A stretch of 64,000 nucleotides of DNA from Callaeas wilsoni (Eukaryota > Chordata > Aves > Passeriformes > Callaeidae). This document shows, one piece after another, positions 37,501 through 50,310 of this stretch (positions are counted from its first letter, which is position 1; each line of letters opens with the position of its first letter). The position numbers were made by a program, and so were the translations under genes. The notes under the pieces were generated by a model that saw only the letters and a program-made list of their open reading frames with translations, did not search any database and was not told the origin of the DNA. The stretch covers positions 124,001-188,000 of the forward strand of contig VWPU01014161.1 in the NCBI GenBank assembly GCA_013398955.1, read 5' to 3'.

Positions 37501-40500
37501 GCTTTGTTTTAAGCCAACAGTTTTAATAGAATTGAATCTATATTAAAAGAGAAATTTTGGCTTGTCCTAGTCCACTAGAGTCTTGCCACTGATTTCATTG
37601 AGATCAGGACTGCATTCTCAGTATTGCTGCTGCCTACTCTATCAAATAGCTAAGACTTATGGAGCACAGCAACACATGAAGGAGCATATGAGGTGAAAGC
37701 TTAAGTCAAAAGAGAGTCTTGGAAAGAGTAAGATTCAAGAAATGTGCAACTTTTTCCTCTCTTCTGTCAAGAATTCCCATCTGACTATTAAATGTACACT
37801 CCCAGAACTCATAATTCCTGTGACTCTCACCACACGTGTTTAAATTTCTGTTAACGCAGTTAGCTCTGCTTCCATATGGCACAGCAGTGGCACTTGGTTG
37901 CTGTGATTAACTCTAGGCATTGGCTGGGAAGGTAAATGAAAAGCCATGCTTTCTGCTGAAGCAATTTGCCAGTGAAGTACTGCAAGCCATATGTTTCGCT
38001 ATCTTCTTCCAAATATTTGTGCTGATGTTGCTAGAAGGCGATGTCATCCAAGGAAAAGGAGATGCATGATAGATCATGCTGTGATAGATTAGTGAAAGCA
38101 TACAGCACTTGCCTAATGCATTTTTAGCCTCTAAATTCAGCGCTTTACAACCACTGATGCTGCTGCCACTAGAATTCATCAGATTATTCCTCCCACCAGC
38201 AGGTCTGCCTCTTCGTGGGATCCATTACTTTCTTGGTAGTGTTGGAAGCTGTGAAGGTCTTCCTCTCTATCTCCTGATGGACATTATGCTCAAAGCATGT
38301 ACGTGCTACATAAAATTGTAAAAAATAGTAATAAATAAATCAGATCAGTGGTTGGCACTGCATTAAACTAAATGCATGTCCTCAAGTAAGGTTAAATAAT
38401 TGCAAACTGGTTTTAATTCAGTAATTTTTCTGACATGAAAACAAAATTAATTCCCCAGACTGGCACAGACTTATCTGAAAAACAACAGCATCTTGGGGCC
38501 AGTCTTCACTCTGCCAAATTTTGGCTGAAGTTACTGAGCCCAGTTTATCTCACAGGCGCAACCTCCGCGGCACCACTTTATTACTGCCATGCCATGGGAT
38601 TAACACTCCATAAACCAGGCAGCTTCCATAACAAGCATGGAAGTGACTACCAAAAGAATAAGCATTCAAAATGGTAGTTACATCCAGACGAAACTTCATC
38701 TGTCACTATAGTAACTCAACCTAGTCCAGCCTTAAGGGCTAAAAAAACCACTTTTCCTTGATCCTCTTATCTCTACTATGCCAAAACCATTTTGGTCAGA
38801 TCCCAATTGTGCAGCTGAAAGATCTAGCATCGAAGTTATAAATTACTCTCATTTTTTATGTAATTAAATGAATAAAATGTAACCATGCAATAAAATAGAC
38901 ACAAAAATAGTACATGCCATGAATTTACGTTTTAGAACTGTCAGCAAATTCAATCAGGAAATGATGTCCTCAATATAAATGAACACAGGAAAGAGATTAA
39001 CTGTTTTTAATTTAGCAACAACAAATTGTTATATCTTTCAGACAGGTAAATCAGAATTATGTCCTAACTTTAATAATCTGTAGGCAGCTGTTCTATCCTC
39101 CCAAAGCTGAATTAATGTAAGGGTAGAGGTTAACAGCAGTGATTATTAGTACAATCATAAATATGTTCTTTTAAGCATATTGATTCAAATGAAATAGATG
39201 CCACAGAACAGATTCTACAGGGTGCAATCCTACTGTCATTACCTAGACAAACGATTGGCAGGTAATTCCTTTCAGCATCAGCAGATTTCACAACTGGTGA
39301 CATCACAGAACTGGACATTTATAAAAATCATAGAATACGAAGGAAGTGACTGGGCCGTCTTCAAACAAATTAGTTGCATCTTTAAACAGACTGGCTACAT
39401 CTTTACTGTACTTTACAGAGTGGTCTAAATTTCAGTTTATCCCAAAGACCTACTGCTAGTGGTGAGGAGTGACTGCTAACCTCCCTCATTTTACAGCAGT
39501 GTGGATGCACTCATCAGGTACTAATTTGTTTTCTCAAAGGGCGGACAGGATGATCTAGATGTTAAACACCATCAAAAGAGCTGAGAATGGCCATAGTGTG
39601 AGGAGACAACACCAGTCCATGGCACCCTTTCTGTCAGGTCAGAACTGTGAAGAACAGAAGCCTCCCAGAAGCCATAAAGTAACTGAAGGAGATGGGCCCC
39701 CAGCCCACAAATGTCTCTGCGGGAGCACAAGTCCTCTGGCTTTTGCCGAGGAGCAGTGTGGGACTTCTACTGTCTGAGACCTACAAGTCAAAGTAGAAAG
39801 AAAGAAGCAGAAGAAATGGAAGGGAAAAAGAGAGACGCAATGAAATGTGGTTCCTGTTCTCTCATGGTTTTAAAGACATTTAGTCATTCTTCTGGTGTGG
39901 ACAGGCAACCATTGCTGCAGTAAATGTTATGTTCATTTAACCAGGGTGCTTGCAGGAGAAAAACATCTAAGCGATTCTTGAATATAGCTCATGGGATAAC
40001 TGTACACCTACTTATGTAATGCCAGCCTAAATAGCATTTCCAATGCTATCAGCAAGACTATTTACATTGTTTATTGGTATTTGCTAACGTAAATTTCCAA
40101 CTTGAAAGGCACATTGATCACTTCCTGCTGTTTCTCTAGTCTAATACGTGTGTTAATGAGGCAGTTTTATCTTAACAGATTGTAAAAATGATTTAATTCT
40201 TTGCATATTGCTTGTGTTCAAATAATATATGAATTAAATCTATGTGTCTTCCAGGCCTGTGAGCTTCTGAAAATGCCCGTTTAGTTTAATGGCAATCCTC
40301 CTTTTTCAATAAAACGCACCAAAAAAAAAAATTTTCCTATCCACAAGGCCTTTGACTGTTTTGTAAAAGTTCTTGTCTACATCCATAGATTTTATGTTTA
40401 AGATATCTGTAAAATCATAATAAAAATTTCCAAAAAACATAACAAGAAATGTACACTCAGAATTTCTAAACCTCTCTGAGAACTGGTTAGATGGATTGCC

Positions 40501-42607
40501 ATGGAGTTCTGCTCCATGTAATAGAATGGTCCCAAGAGCTATGCAGAAATCTATCCATGAGTGAATAAAGTGCTGCTTTTATTTCTTCCTTATCAGGGAA
40601 AAAACAAAACACCAAGAAAACAAACCCAAAATTTTCTCAGCTTTTTTTCATGACTGTTTTTTGTACTGGACTGGCACTGAATTTAACTATAAAGTTTAGA
40701 ATTGTAGTTGTATAATATGCTGCTGCTTTTTTTTACAGATGAACAAGCCTGATTCATTTCCTGTGAAATAAAGGTTGAAATCCTCCTTGAGTCCCTTGGG
40801 ACTTGGGTGCCACTTCAGGCTGTCATCCAAAGTGGTATCCATGCTAATGCAGTAAGCAGAGAACAAATGCAGGAATTTCAACTCATGAAACTTACTGGAC
40901 AAACTCACCACCTGCCCCCAGCCCACCCCTCACCCCCTCCCCAAGTGGATTCCTTACTAGGAAACGTAATTTAGGGATTATAATTACATGGTGAGCAAGG
41001 CTCTGAATAATAATCATAAAAGTATATTGTGCTCCTATTTCACAAAATATATTATTTTCTAAAGTTTCCTCTGTTCTGTGCTTCCAAAGGGAACTCTTTA
41101 CTACCGCAGATCACAGTGGATGACAAATCATGAGGACAGCTAATGATGAGGTATACAATTACTGACCATGTACTAATCTCTCATAGACTTTTGAGTAGTT
41201 AAATTAGTTGTAAATATACAATATATGAAGCATATATTATACAGTAACCTCTATAACAGTCAACAATCAGGATTTTGTTTTGTTCATTAGAATCACCTAT
41301 ATTTGCATTTTTCCAAGAAGAGATAAAATTCTTCTGAACCCATCACTCCAATACCTTACCAACTAAAGGTTTTGACAGCTTGCTTGCTGTTTCATCTCTG
41401 GGTCAGATTGATAGTCCATTGATGCCACTCTTATTCAGCAGTACTGTAAATTACTCTATTGAAAACAAAGAGCATTATGTTATTTTTAACCAAAATTCAT
41501 TTCTCAAAAAAAGTCTAATATGTAAGCTTACATGTACACAAAGACTAGATAAAAACCCTAATTTCCAGTTGCTGGAGATGGTGCATTTTAAATATGACTC
41601 CCTCTGGCTAAACCCATGGAAAGCCTGAGCTCAAGAATGACCAAGGGCTTTGAAGAGAAAACCATCCTAACTCAGAACCTCCTGAGAAAGGGGAGTGGAA
41701 ATGTGAGGTTTCAAAGTCCCTGCAGGACACCACAAGGGATGAACTCATACAGCGCATGCAGCCATCTGTCTGTCACTATTGATGGCAGCCCTAACGCCTC
41801 AAAGAAAGTAGCCATTAAATCTCAGTCTAATACACAAATGTCTACAATGGCTCAACGCCCCAAAGCTGCTAAAACATCACTTCCTGCCACAAAGTCGTGC
41901 CGTGAGGTAATAAACATAAGGCACGCTACCAACTACATTTGTCATGAAAGATGAGCATGAGAGTAAAACCTGCATCCCACAGAAGCAAACACGCCTGCCA
42001 GCAGAATTTACAATGCTCCAGAGTTCATCATGTGATTATCCCAAGCCCCTTATTCTACTACCTACCTCTACAGAAGTAATAATTTTTATTTCAGTATGTC
42101 CTCTTGCTCCTTGTGCCACTATCTCATTCTAGCCTTTTCCCCACCTTTACACAGTTGAAAATTGGTCAAACGTAAGACATGGAAACTGTAAATTACTAAA
42201 ACCTCAATAAACTAAATGTTCAGTTCAACATGCACAAATCTACCACAGAGAAAGACTTCCAGTAAGAGTGGAAGATTTTCCAGTCCTATAAAATAACATA
42301 GGTACAGGTATAGTATAAAAGTAGTTGAAGTAAGAAATCGGTTAGCTTGTTTTAGAAATTTCTGTGAAGTCTGCTATGCCAGTGGAAAGACACTTTGACT
42401 TCAAGGGACTTTAATCAGAATTTTTATTGTACAAGATTTTTCTTTTTCCTTACTATGCATTTGCAGTTCACTTCGAAAAACAAACCTGGAACACAAAATT
42501 TTGTAGGCCAGAACCACAGTTCTTTGATACCACCGAGCTAAAGTGCAGTAGCTGAGTGTAGCTTGAATTACTAAAGTTAGAATTCTGCATCCCATGTAGA
42601 TGAATCA
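34094..42607. other. Long noncoding AT-rich stretch, no gene recognised
   Basis: Over 8 kb with only the (TAA)n microsatellite assigned. It is notable for lacking CR1 fragments, which occur every few kb elsewhere in the window. Open frames (for example 41616-41954 plus, 112 codons) show no recognisable motif. Confidence 0.55.
34471..34504. repeat. (TAA)n microsatellite
   Basis: Eleven perfect TAA units and a trailing T. It is likely length-polymorphic. Confidence 0.97.
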
Positions 42608-42672
42608 GTGTTGTGGTTTCAAGCCCACCTGGAGGTGAAACACCACACAGCTGCTCCCTCAACTCCCTTCCC
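42608..42672 (-). mobile_element. Fragment of the same LTR family, reverse strand
   Basis: TGTTGTGGTTTCAAGCCCACC, then ACACCACACAGCTGCTCCCTCA, is the reverse complement of the LTR 3' end seen at 31790-31848 and 19235-19288. Similarity fades after about 65 bases, so only the terminal part is present or still readable. Confidence 0.65.
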
Positions 42673-45600
42673 TTCCCCTCCACCCTAGCTGAAACCAGGG
42701 CAAGATTAAAATGTGTTTGGTAGCTTCCATTAAAATTATGATAAATCAGAAAGCCTGATTCTGTTCTTCCACTTCCATAAACCACAACATAAATTGCCTG
42801 ACACATTTATTATTTACAGCTGTTTCATTTGGTGTAAGCAAAACCTAAGTAAACTTCAGGGCTTTTTTTTGAAATTTCAACATGCTTTCTTTTTTATTTC
42901 CTCACTGGTCAGCTTTATCCCAATAACATTACTGCTATATCAGATACAGCTTCTGCAGCTGACATAAAGACAGTTACTAATAGCACTAGTAACTATGTTT
43001 GGGTTTATGCTATTCCATTAAACTATGTGTATCATAGGCATAGCTAAGTAGGAGTGAAGCACTCTATGGACAAATGTTTTAATTATGAGTAGATATACAA
43101 AAGAAGGTCTGTAGAGAATTTCATTCTGTTTCAGACCACTTCTCCAAGGTCATTTTTAATTCTTAGCATATATTTCCACATTCTTAGAGATCTTGCCAAT
43201 TTCCTACCATCTACCAATTTAACATGCATACACTTAATTCTGTATTCCAGCTCACTACAGAGATCATATTAGTATTGGATTTTTCCACCAGAAGTTAAAG
43301 TTAAATTTACAAATTTTAATTGATAGGTTTTATTTTTCGTTTTTAAAGAATGGACACAGTATTTGCTCTTTTGCAGTTCTGTCACATTTCTCAAATCCTC
43401 TATATGTTTTCTATATAAATGCTAGTATCTTTAAGATTGCTTACTGGCTATGTAACTCAATTTATCAGGTCCAGCCAAACTGATAAACATTTAATTTCTC
43501 TAAACACTCTAGCTATCTTTCTCTTTCAAGCCCTATTTTCCTCTGTCTTTGTCTTTGAAAACTTACTCTTTTCAGCTAGCAGTTCTGTTAGCCATCTTCT
43601 TCAGCTGAGCATTTTAGCAAACACCAGTGCATATCATTTTGTAGAATGGCAGACTAATAATTTACTTCTTTTCTTATCCTTCTAAGTATATCTACTAGTT
43701 TGCATTCAGTTCCCTGCAGTCAGATTCAACTATATCATATATACTGATTAAGCTTCCCTTCCTATACTGATGAAACTTCTCTGTAAAATTAGATTTCTTT
43801 GTTCCAATTCTTCATATAAGAAAAGCTGACAGAAACGAAAGAGGAAAAAGAACCTCTGTCCTTCAACAGTAAGGTATCTTCTCAATTATACATTAACTTT
43901 ATATCTCTCTTAATTATTACAACATTGTCTTCAGTTTTGATCCATTTTTTCCTTGAGTCCTATGTCCTCAGCTTTTGCTGCAGAAATCACTTTTGCTTAA
44001 GAACATATTTGAAACCACTAATCCAAACCAATTTACAGGTTTTATGGATGCATACAAATATAGTGAACACAGATGGTAACTTACCAATATAGGAAGTCTG
44101 CTTCTAAAAATTGGTGGTTTTTTCTAATTAAAGGTTTCAAGAAGGTTAGAAACCTCTCGCCATCCTTCATTACCATAAAAGCAATGAACCTTATTTTGAT
44201 GAGTAATTTCTATGGCTTGGACTGCCATGAAATTCCACCCCACACGGCAAATTCCTAAACTAATTAATTTTCTTTCTTAGTTATCTTTCTCTAAAATAGG
44301 CAAAGCACATATTTCTTGAAAAATGAACATTTCTTTTCCAAACCTTAGTTTTGACCTCACATTTTCCCCATCACAAATGAGTTAGTTGCAGTATCCAACC
44401 TGTCATTGATCAAATAGTGCAATTTCTGTTTGTGTCCCAGGGCTTTCAATTAAAGATTTGTCTCAAGATATGGTACATGCTCTTTTTCAGATTGCTTCTC
44501 TAGAGTTATCTAAAATCATGTTTTTTACTGCCACATTGAAAGTTCTTCTGTTTCTCCCTTAATGTTGTTTCCCAGTAAATCGTTACTGATTTTTTCTCTA
44601 GAGTAATTATTAGTTTTCAAAATTCTTTTCCCTCTGCTATATAGTGTTTGTTCCAACCAAAGTAAATCTGTTTTTACATTCAACAGTGAATTATTATAAA
44701 ATACATCTTCCATATTAAAATTCTGCAACCAACATTGATTTGAAAATCTTCTGAAGACAATTACTTTTCTGAGTGTAATTGTTGATAACCTACTGTATAC
44801 CTGTGAATCCTTTTTTTCCCACAAAGCTCTTATGTTTCTGTTCATCAAGTCTTTCCATTCCCCTTGCTCTTTGGAGAGCAATTTGTCTGACGACATCACA
44901 TCCCTGTGGACTGGGGAGTTGAGAGCAGTGCTGGGGTGACAAGGCAGGGGCCTTGCCAGTCAGAGCATCTCTGCATAAGGCAAGTAGATGGTGGCCAGGT
45001 GCAACCAAGGGTCCAGATCATGGAGCAAGGCAGGTTCAGGCAGCTCCAATGTCAAGCTGGGAAGCCAATCTGCAGGTCTAGGTAGGAGCCCAGCTCAGGA
45101 GGCTACGTGGACAGGCCAGTCTGGTTCCCCTGGCACTCTCAGCAGCCTCTCTCCCACGTTCCCCGGAGGACAGGGGCTGCCCTGGGCTGCACCACTGCTG
45201 AGCTGGTCCTGGTCCTCAGCAGACAAGCCTTCGGGAAGGGGGATGTTGTCCTATGCATCTACAGTTTCCCTAACACACTTAATTATTTATCTTCTCACGC
45301 TGAGGAGAGTAATAAACCTAATGAAGGAAGAGCGGTAGCGTTACCTCTTGTTTTGGCAGTATCAATGATAAATATTTAATTATGCCAGCCACAAAAGAAA
45401 TTTCTGAAGAACTGTGTAATACACTGAAAAACACATTTACATTAAGTAATATCTGGGATAATGAGGCTTTTCTCCAAGTTTTGAATTTTTTTTACAGGTT
45501 GGTAGTTTTTTCCTGAAAAATGAAACTGTAAGCAACTGACTCCTTGGAAAAAGGCCATCTACTTGGATTATGTGTTCTTTTCCCTTTTTGTTTTACTTAT

Positions 45601-47467
45601 GAGTTTTGTCTTCATTATTGTCATGAGTTTCCTTCTGCTTTCTAATGATGTTATTGCTCCTGCATCACTTTCCTGTTTCTTTTTGTTAGCATTAAATGTT
45701 GCTAAGTAACTGAATCAGGTTGCAGTATTATTTGGCAGAACTATTCTATTTTTTGAAATATGTGTAGCGATTACTCAGCAAAAGGAAAACTACTCTCCCA
45801 AAGAAAAGAAGGCCATTTGCATCTACCACAACCCTCATTTTCAGATGATTTCTAAGAAAAAATTGGAAGTGATTCCTATAAACATACTATATATAAACAT
45901 AAACACATATAAACATTCCTATAATGCGTATTTCCAGACCAGGCAGTTGAGGAAATACGAACCTTAATGAAAAATTTCTTTTCGTGCTCCATGAGGTTAT
46001 CCTAAGCCACACCAAATAGGAACATTCTTTTTGCTTTTAATAATGTGTCTCAGATCTTACAAGCAATTGTAATTCTAAAGTGAAATAGCTTGGCTTTCCT
46101 TCAATGTAAACTCACTTAAAGAATTCACCTTCACTCTGGATTATTAAAAAGAAATCATAATTTAAGTAATTTAATAGCAAAAATTGGGAAAGATGAAATT
46201 TATCATTTTATTTGGGTCTCCTAATTTCATGTTAATGTGGCAATGATCTAGTGTCTCATCTAGATGGACCTGCAATCAGCAGTAAGGGTAACTACCCCAA
46301 TTGCAAAACCCATCTGGGTTTAATAAAATTTTCATTTTAAAATCTCTCTGAAACAATCAAAAGCACTAACAGCCACATTGCAGATCAGTTTGTACAATTT
46401 CCAGTGTGAAGGCTTTAACTGATTTAGTATTAAATAAAACATAATAGAAGACTGTGACACCAGAATAAGAAAATTACCATAGAACTTTATAAAGAATGTC
46501 TGAAATGGAATCATGTCAATCATTATTAAATTATTCAAGAACTGCTTGAGCTGCTCTGTGTTGATCAGAATAGTCTTAAAAGCTTCCACATTCCATTAAG
46601 CTATTTTACAGCTTGAAACTCTCCATAAAGTGAACAACATGCTTTCTTTTGTAAACTTTTAACACAGACATGCACTACATACAAAAAAATATTTTAAAAT
46701 CAATTTCTCAGTCTTCGATGAATTTTTTATAGATCAGAGCATGGACTCTCAAAATAGCAACTATTCATAACATGGGAAATACCTCTAAATTCGTTCATTT
46801 GAAAATTTATCGTATTTTGTTACAGAAAAGGCAGATGGAAAGGTATCATAAACATTAAACAGCAGAATTATTTCATAAACACTACATAGCAAAATGACTT
46901 TGATTTTGAAGTAGAGAGTGAGAAAACTATACTTGCAAGAGAGGACGGCTCAATAGTAACTCTGGGCAATAACCACTTTGTATCTGCTTGTTGAATAATC
47001 ACAAGATTTTTGGGCACTTGGAATGAAACCACATACACATAAAGTCTTGTAATAAGTGGCTCTTTACTAAAAAATAAATTAAAAATCACATCCTTCCAGC
47101 TCCCTCTATTGTATAATTAATATAAATATGCTGAAGCCAGGAGACAAAATATTATAATAGCTGGGCATGAGTAGCAGCAAATATGCAGGAAAGAGGGTTG
47201 TCATGGAAAACCCAATTACTTATGTACCTCAGCTATTAATAACATTATTAAATTTGAAGCACAAATGAAAGAGTGTGACCGCCTAATCTGGGAAGACACA
47301 CTTGTCCTTGTCCTTTTCCTTCTAGGACCTATACCAGAAAAAAAAAAAAAAAAGCTAGAAGCATATGACTTCCTCTGTTTCTTCCTTCCCTACTGCATCC
47401 TCCCTAAAGTGTGAGGTATTCACCCAGGGTACCATCCCCCAGCTGGGCTTGATACCAGCAGGTGTGA
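42673..47467. other. Noncoding sequence with a GC-rich patch, no gene recognised
   Basis: A GC-rich patch at about 44880-45260 carries GGGTCCAGATCATGGAGC, loosely like the patch near 21.1 kb. A 124-codon minus-strand open frame (44525-44899) runs up to it and has no known domain. Confidence 0.5.
47338..47354. repeat. A17 homopolymer
   Basis: A run of seventeen A, about 110 bases before the CR1 copy at 47468. It is not attached to a recognisable retroposed sequence. Confidence 0.9.
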
Positions 47468-47986
47468 CCAGCAGGCTGAGGATGTGATTCTGCCCCTCTA
47501 CTCCGCTCTCATGAAGCCCCTCCTGGAGAGCTGCATCCGGCTCTGGGGACAGAGAAGGGCCACGAGGATGCTCAGAGGGCTGGAGCAGCTCTCCCACAAA
47601 GACTGGCTGGGAGAGCTGGGGTTCTGTTGAGGGAAGGCTCCAGGGAGACCTTCTACAGCTTCCAGTACGTGAAGAAGGCCTACAAAAAAAACATAGAGAG
47701 GCTTTTTACCAGGGTCTGTACTGATAGGAAAAGGGGTAATCGCTTTAAACTGAGAGAGTAGGTTTAGATTAGATACTAGGAAGCCATTCTTCCCTGGGAG
47801 GCTGGTGAGGCATTGCCACAGGCTGCCCAGAGAAGCTGTGGCTCCTCCATGCCTGGAAGTGTTCAAGGCCAGGCTGGATGGAGCCTTGAGCAACCTGCTG
47901 TAGTGGAAGGTATCCCTGTCCATGGCAGGGGGATTGGAACTGGATGACCTTCAAAGATCCTTTCCAACCCAAATCATTCTATGATG
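47468..47986 (+). mobile_element. CR1 LINE 3' fragment
   Basis: Starts within the ORF2 end (GTGATTCTGCCCCTCTACTC) and runs to the 3' terminus (CCTTTCCAACCC, then ATTCTATGATG). It is 5'-truncated and frame-broken. It is one of the better preserved copies in the window, so probably among the younger. An LTR-like segment begins right after it. Confidence 0.9.
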
Positions 47987-47989
47987 TTA

Positions 47990-48510
47990 AGTGTGATGCT
48001 CACCCCTCTGCTCTCTCACTCCCCCTCTTCAGCAGGACAGGGGGAAAAAATAAAACGAAAAAGCTCATGGGTCCAGATAAGGACATAGAGATTACCCACC
48101 AATTACCGTCACAGGTAAACCAGACTCAACTTGGGGAAGATTAATTTAATTTGCTGTGAATTAAAAATTGGGTATTTTTAAAACAGCGCTGTGAGAAACA
48201 GAAACAAAAATAAAAGCACCTTTCGTCAACTCCCCTTTTTTCCCAGACTCAACCCCACTCTTTGTTCTTGACTTTTCTGCCACCTCCTCCCCTCCACAAG
48301 TGTCACAGGGAGATGGGAAACTGGGGTTGACATCAGCTCATAATGCTTTGTCTGCACCAATCCTTCCTTCTCATGCTGCTCCCCTGCTCCAGCGTGGAAT
48401 CCCTGTCACTGGACAGAGTCCTCCACAAACTGCCCCAGTGTGAGTCTTTCCCAGAATGCTGCACTTTTTCAAGAAGAAATCTCCTGCTTACTGTCTTTCA
48501 GGGTTTTAAT
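47990..48510. mobile_element. LTR-like repeat segment next to a CR1 copy
   Basis: The block contains GCTCACCCCTCTGCTCTCTCAC, ACTCATGGG-like and CCACCAATTACCGTCAC segments, and later CCCCTGCTCCAGCGTGGAATCC followed by a second, altered version (CTGCCCCAGTGTGAGTC). I recall this order of segments from a common LTR/ERV repeat of songbird genomes, but I cannot check it here. Orientation is not assigned. The degree of divergence suggests an old copy. Confidence 0.5.
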
Positions 48511-49554
48511 GCTGCTTACTCCTCAGGTAAACACAAGAGAAGTGCAGCACATTTTCTGAACTGCTTCACTTTTTGGATTAGATGTTTCACTCATGAAGCT
48601 CTGCTAGTAAAACCCAACCTGCCCTAAAGCATCAACCCCAGCAGAGCGATGAGGTAACTGAGTACTCCTTGTATGTCCACACACCACAGGATACCTCAAA
48701 GACAAAAAATATAGAGGGATCCTAGAGACAAAAGGATTTTTAGCACATTATGAAGGAATTTTGTAGATCAAGATGCCAAAGAGCAAAAAAAACCCTTTCA
48801 TGGGCTGGACGAGGAGATTGGCATGTTCCTGGCAGAGCAGCAGTGTAGAATTGTTAATCTTGACTCACATCCTTTTCCAGTGGGGGGCTGGGAAACTCTT
48901 TTCAATCAGGTAATGGCAGAGAGAGTGGCCTACAGCCTCTGGCTGTGCAAAGGCAGCACCTTTGCCATGGCTGTATTTGTGTCAGGATAATGGGGTCTTG
49001 AAAAAGATTTGAGTATTCAACTTTTTTTTTCTGTCTTCAAGAAAAAAAAGGAATCTTATCCCTAGTTTAATAATTCAAAGTAACATATCGAGAACACAAT
49101 GAATCCCAGACCAAAAATAACTACTTGTGTAAGTTTTTCAAGACCAAAGACAGAAAAGAAGCCCTTCAAGTCTGAGTCTTTGCTGAATTCTGTGCTGTTA
49201 TGACACTGAAATTATTTTAGAAGCTCATAACCTCCACTTTCTTATGGGAAAGACTAGCAAAAAGATTAAGGATTGCTTCCAGGTAGGGAAAAGTTTCAGT
49301 AATTGTAGTATTGTCAATCCCAAGCATTCAAATAATTAAAATAATAAAGCCTTTTTCTACACCACAAAATTTAAGACCAATTACGTTTAAAAATACAATT
49401 TTAATTTTACTATTAATGCCTTGACTTTTTTTTAAATAGTTTTCTCCACATTCAAACAGGTGAAAACAACTGATTTTAAGTGAAATCTGAAATGTTTATA
49501 CCGTCATATATTAATGATTTGAAGTCTTAGGAAACAAGGGCCTCCATAAGCTTT
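48511..49554. other. Noncoding sequence upstream of the minisatellite
   Basis: AT-rich from about 48990. No exon or repeat is assigned. The change from AT-rich DNA to the G-rich array at about 49555 is abrupt. Confidence 0.55.
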
Positions 49555-50310
49555 TCCAGGCACACCGGCACACCCGGGGCACAGAGGAGCACACTGGGGC
49601 ACACAGGGGGAGTCACACCGGGGCACACCGGGGCACACCGGCGATGCAGGGCCACACCAGGTAATGCTGGGCAGGTCACAGGGAGGGGGGAGTGTCACAC
49701 GGACGGGGGTGTCACACCAGGGAACATGGGGTACACTGTGGGGGCACACCGGGAGGCCACACCAGGCTACTCAGGGCACATCTGTGCACAGCGGGCACAT
49801 CTGTGCACAGCGGACACACCAGGCACACCCGGGACATAGGGGCACAACGGGGGACCAACACCGGGGCAGGCGGAGTCATACCGGACACACCGGTCATGCC
49901 GAGGAGTCACACCGGCACAGATGAGAGAGGTCACACCGGTCACATGGAGGGGGGCACACCGGGAGGGTCACACTGAGGAGGGTTCCCAGGGGGTCACACC
50001 GGGGGGAGGTCACACTGGGGGGGTGGGGTTTCACCAGGGGTCCCACGGGGTCACACCGGGAGGGGTCCCACTGGGAGGGTTCACCAAGGGGTCACACGAG
50101 GTCACACCGGGAGGGGTAACACTGGAGGAGGGGGTCACCAGGGGGGTCACACGGGGTCACACCGGGAAGAGTCACACTGGGTGGGGGGGAGTCACGAGGG
50201 GGTCACACCGGGAGGGGTCACCAGGGGGTCACACGGGGTCACACCGAGAGGGTTCTCCAGGGGGTCACACCGGAAGGGGTCACACTGGGGGGGGGGTCCC
50301 CAGGGGGTCA
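49555..50310. repeat. G-rich minisatellite, GGGTCACACCGG-like unit, abutting the FBXO25 promoter
   Basis: About 750 bases are built from imperfect tandem units around GGGGCACACCGG (left part, to about 49960) and GGGGTCACACCGGGAGG (right part, from about 49920). The core CACACCGG occurs about a dozen times or more. Unit length varies because the G runs and linkers vary. The G-rich strand is the plus strand. Open frames through it on both strands are products of the repeat and not genes. The array stops at the edge of the CpG island, about 200 bases upstream of the inferred start of FBXO25. Confidence 0.9.
50089..50241 (+). promoter_or_regulatory. Three DR4-type GGGTCA/AGGTCA direct repeats inside the minisatellite
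   Basis: Pairs of nuclear-receptor half-sites with a 4-base CACG spacer occur at 50089-50104 (GGGTCA then AGGTCA), 50144-50159 and 50226-50241 (both GGGTCA then GGGTCA). A direct repeat with 4-base spacing is the known preferred layout for thyroid hormone receptor and LXR heterodimers with RXR. The match is seen in the sequence. Any binding is inference, and the pairs may simply follow from the repeat unit. Confidence 0.35.

Noticed and set aside
44525..44899. 124-codon minus-strand open frame
   Set aside because: It has no family resemblance that I can name. Several frames of this length occur by chance in a window of this size and composition.
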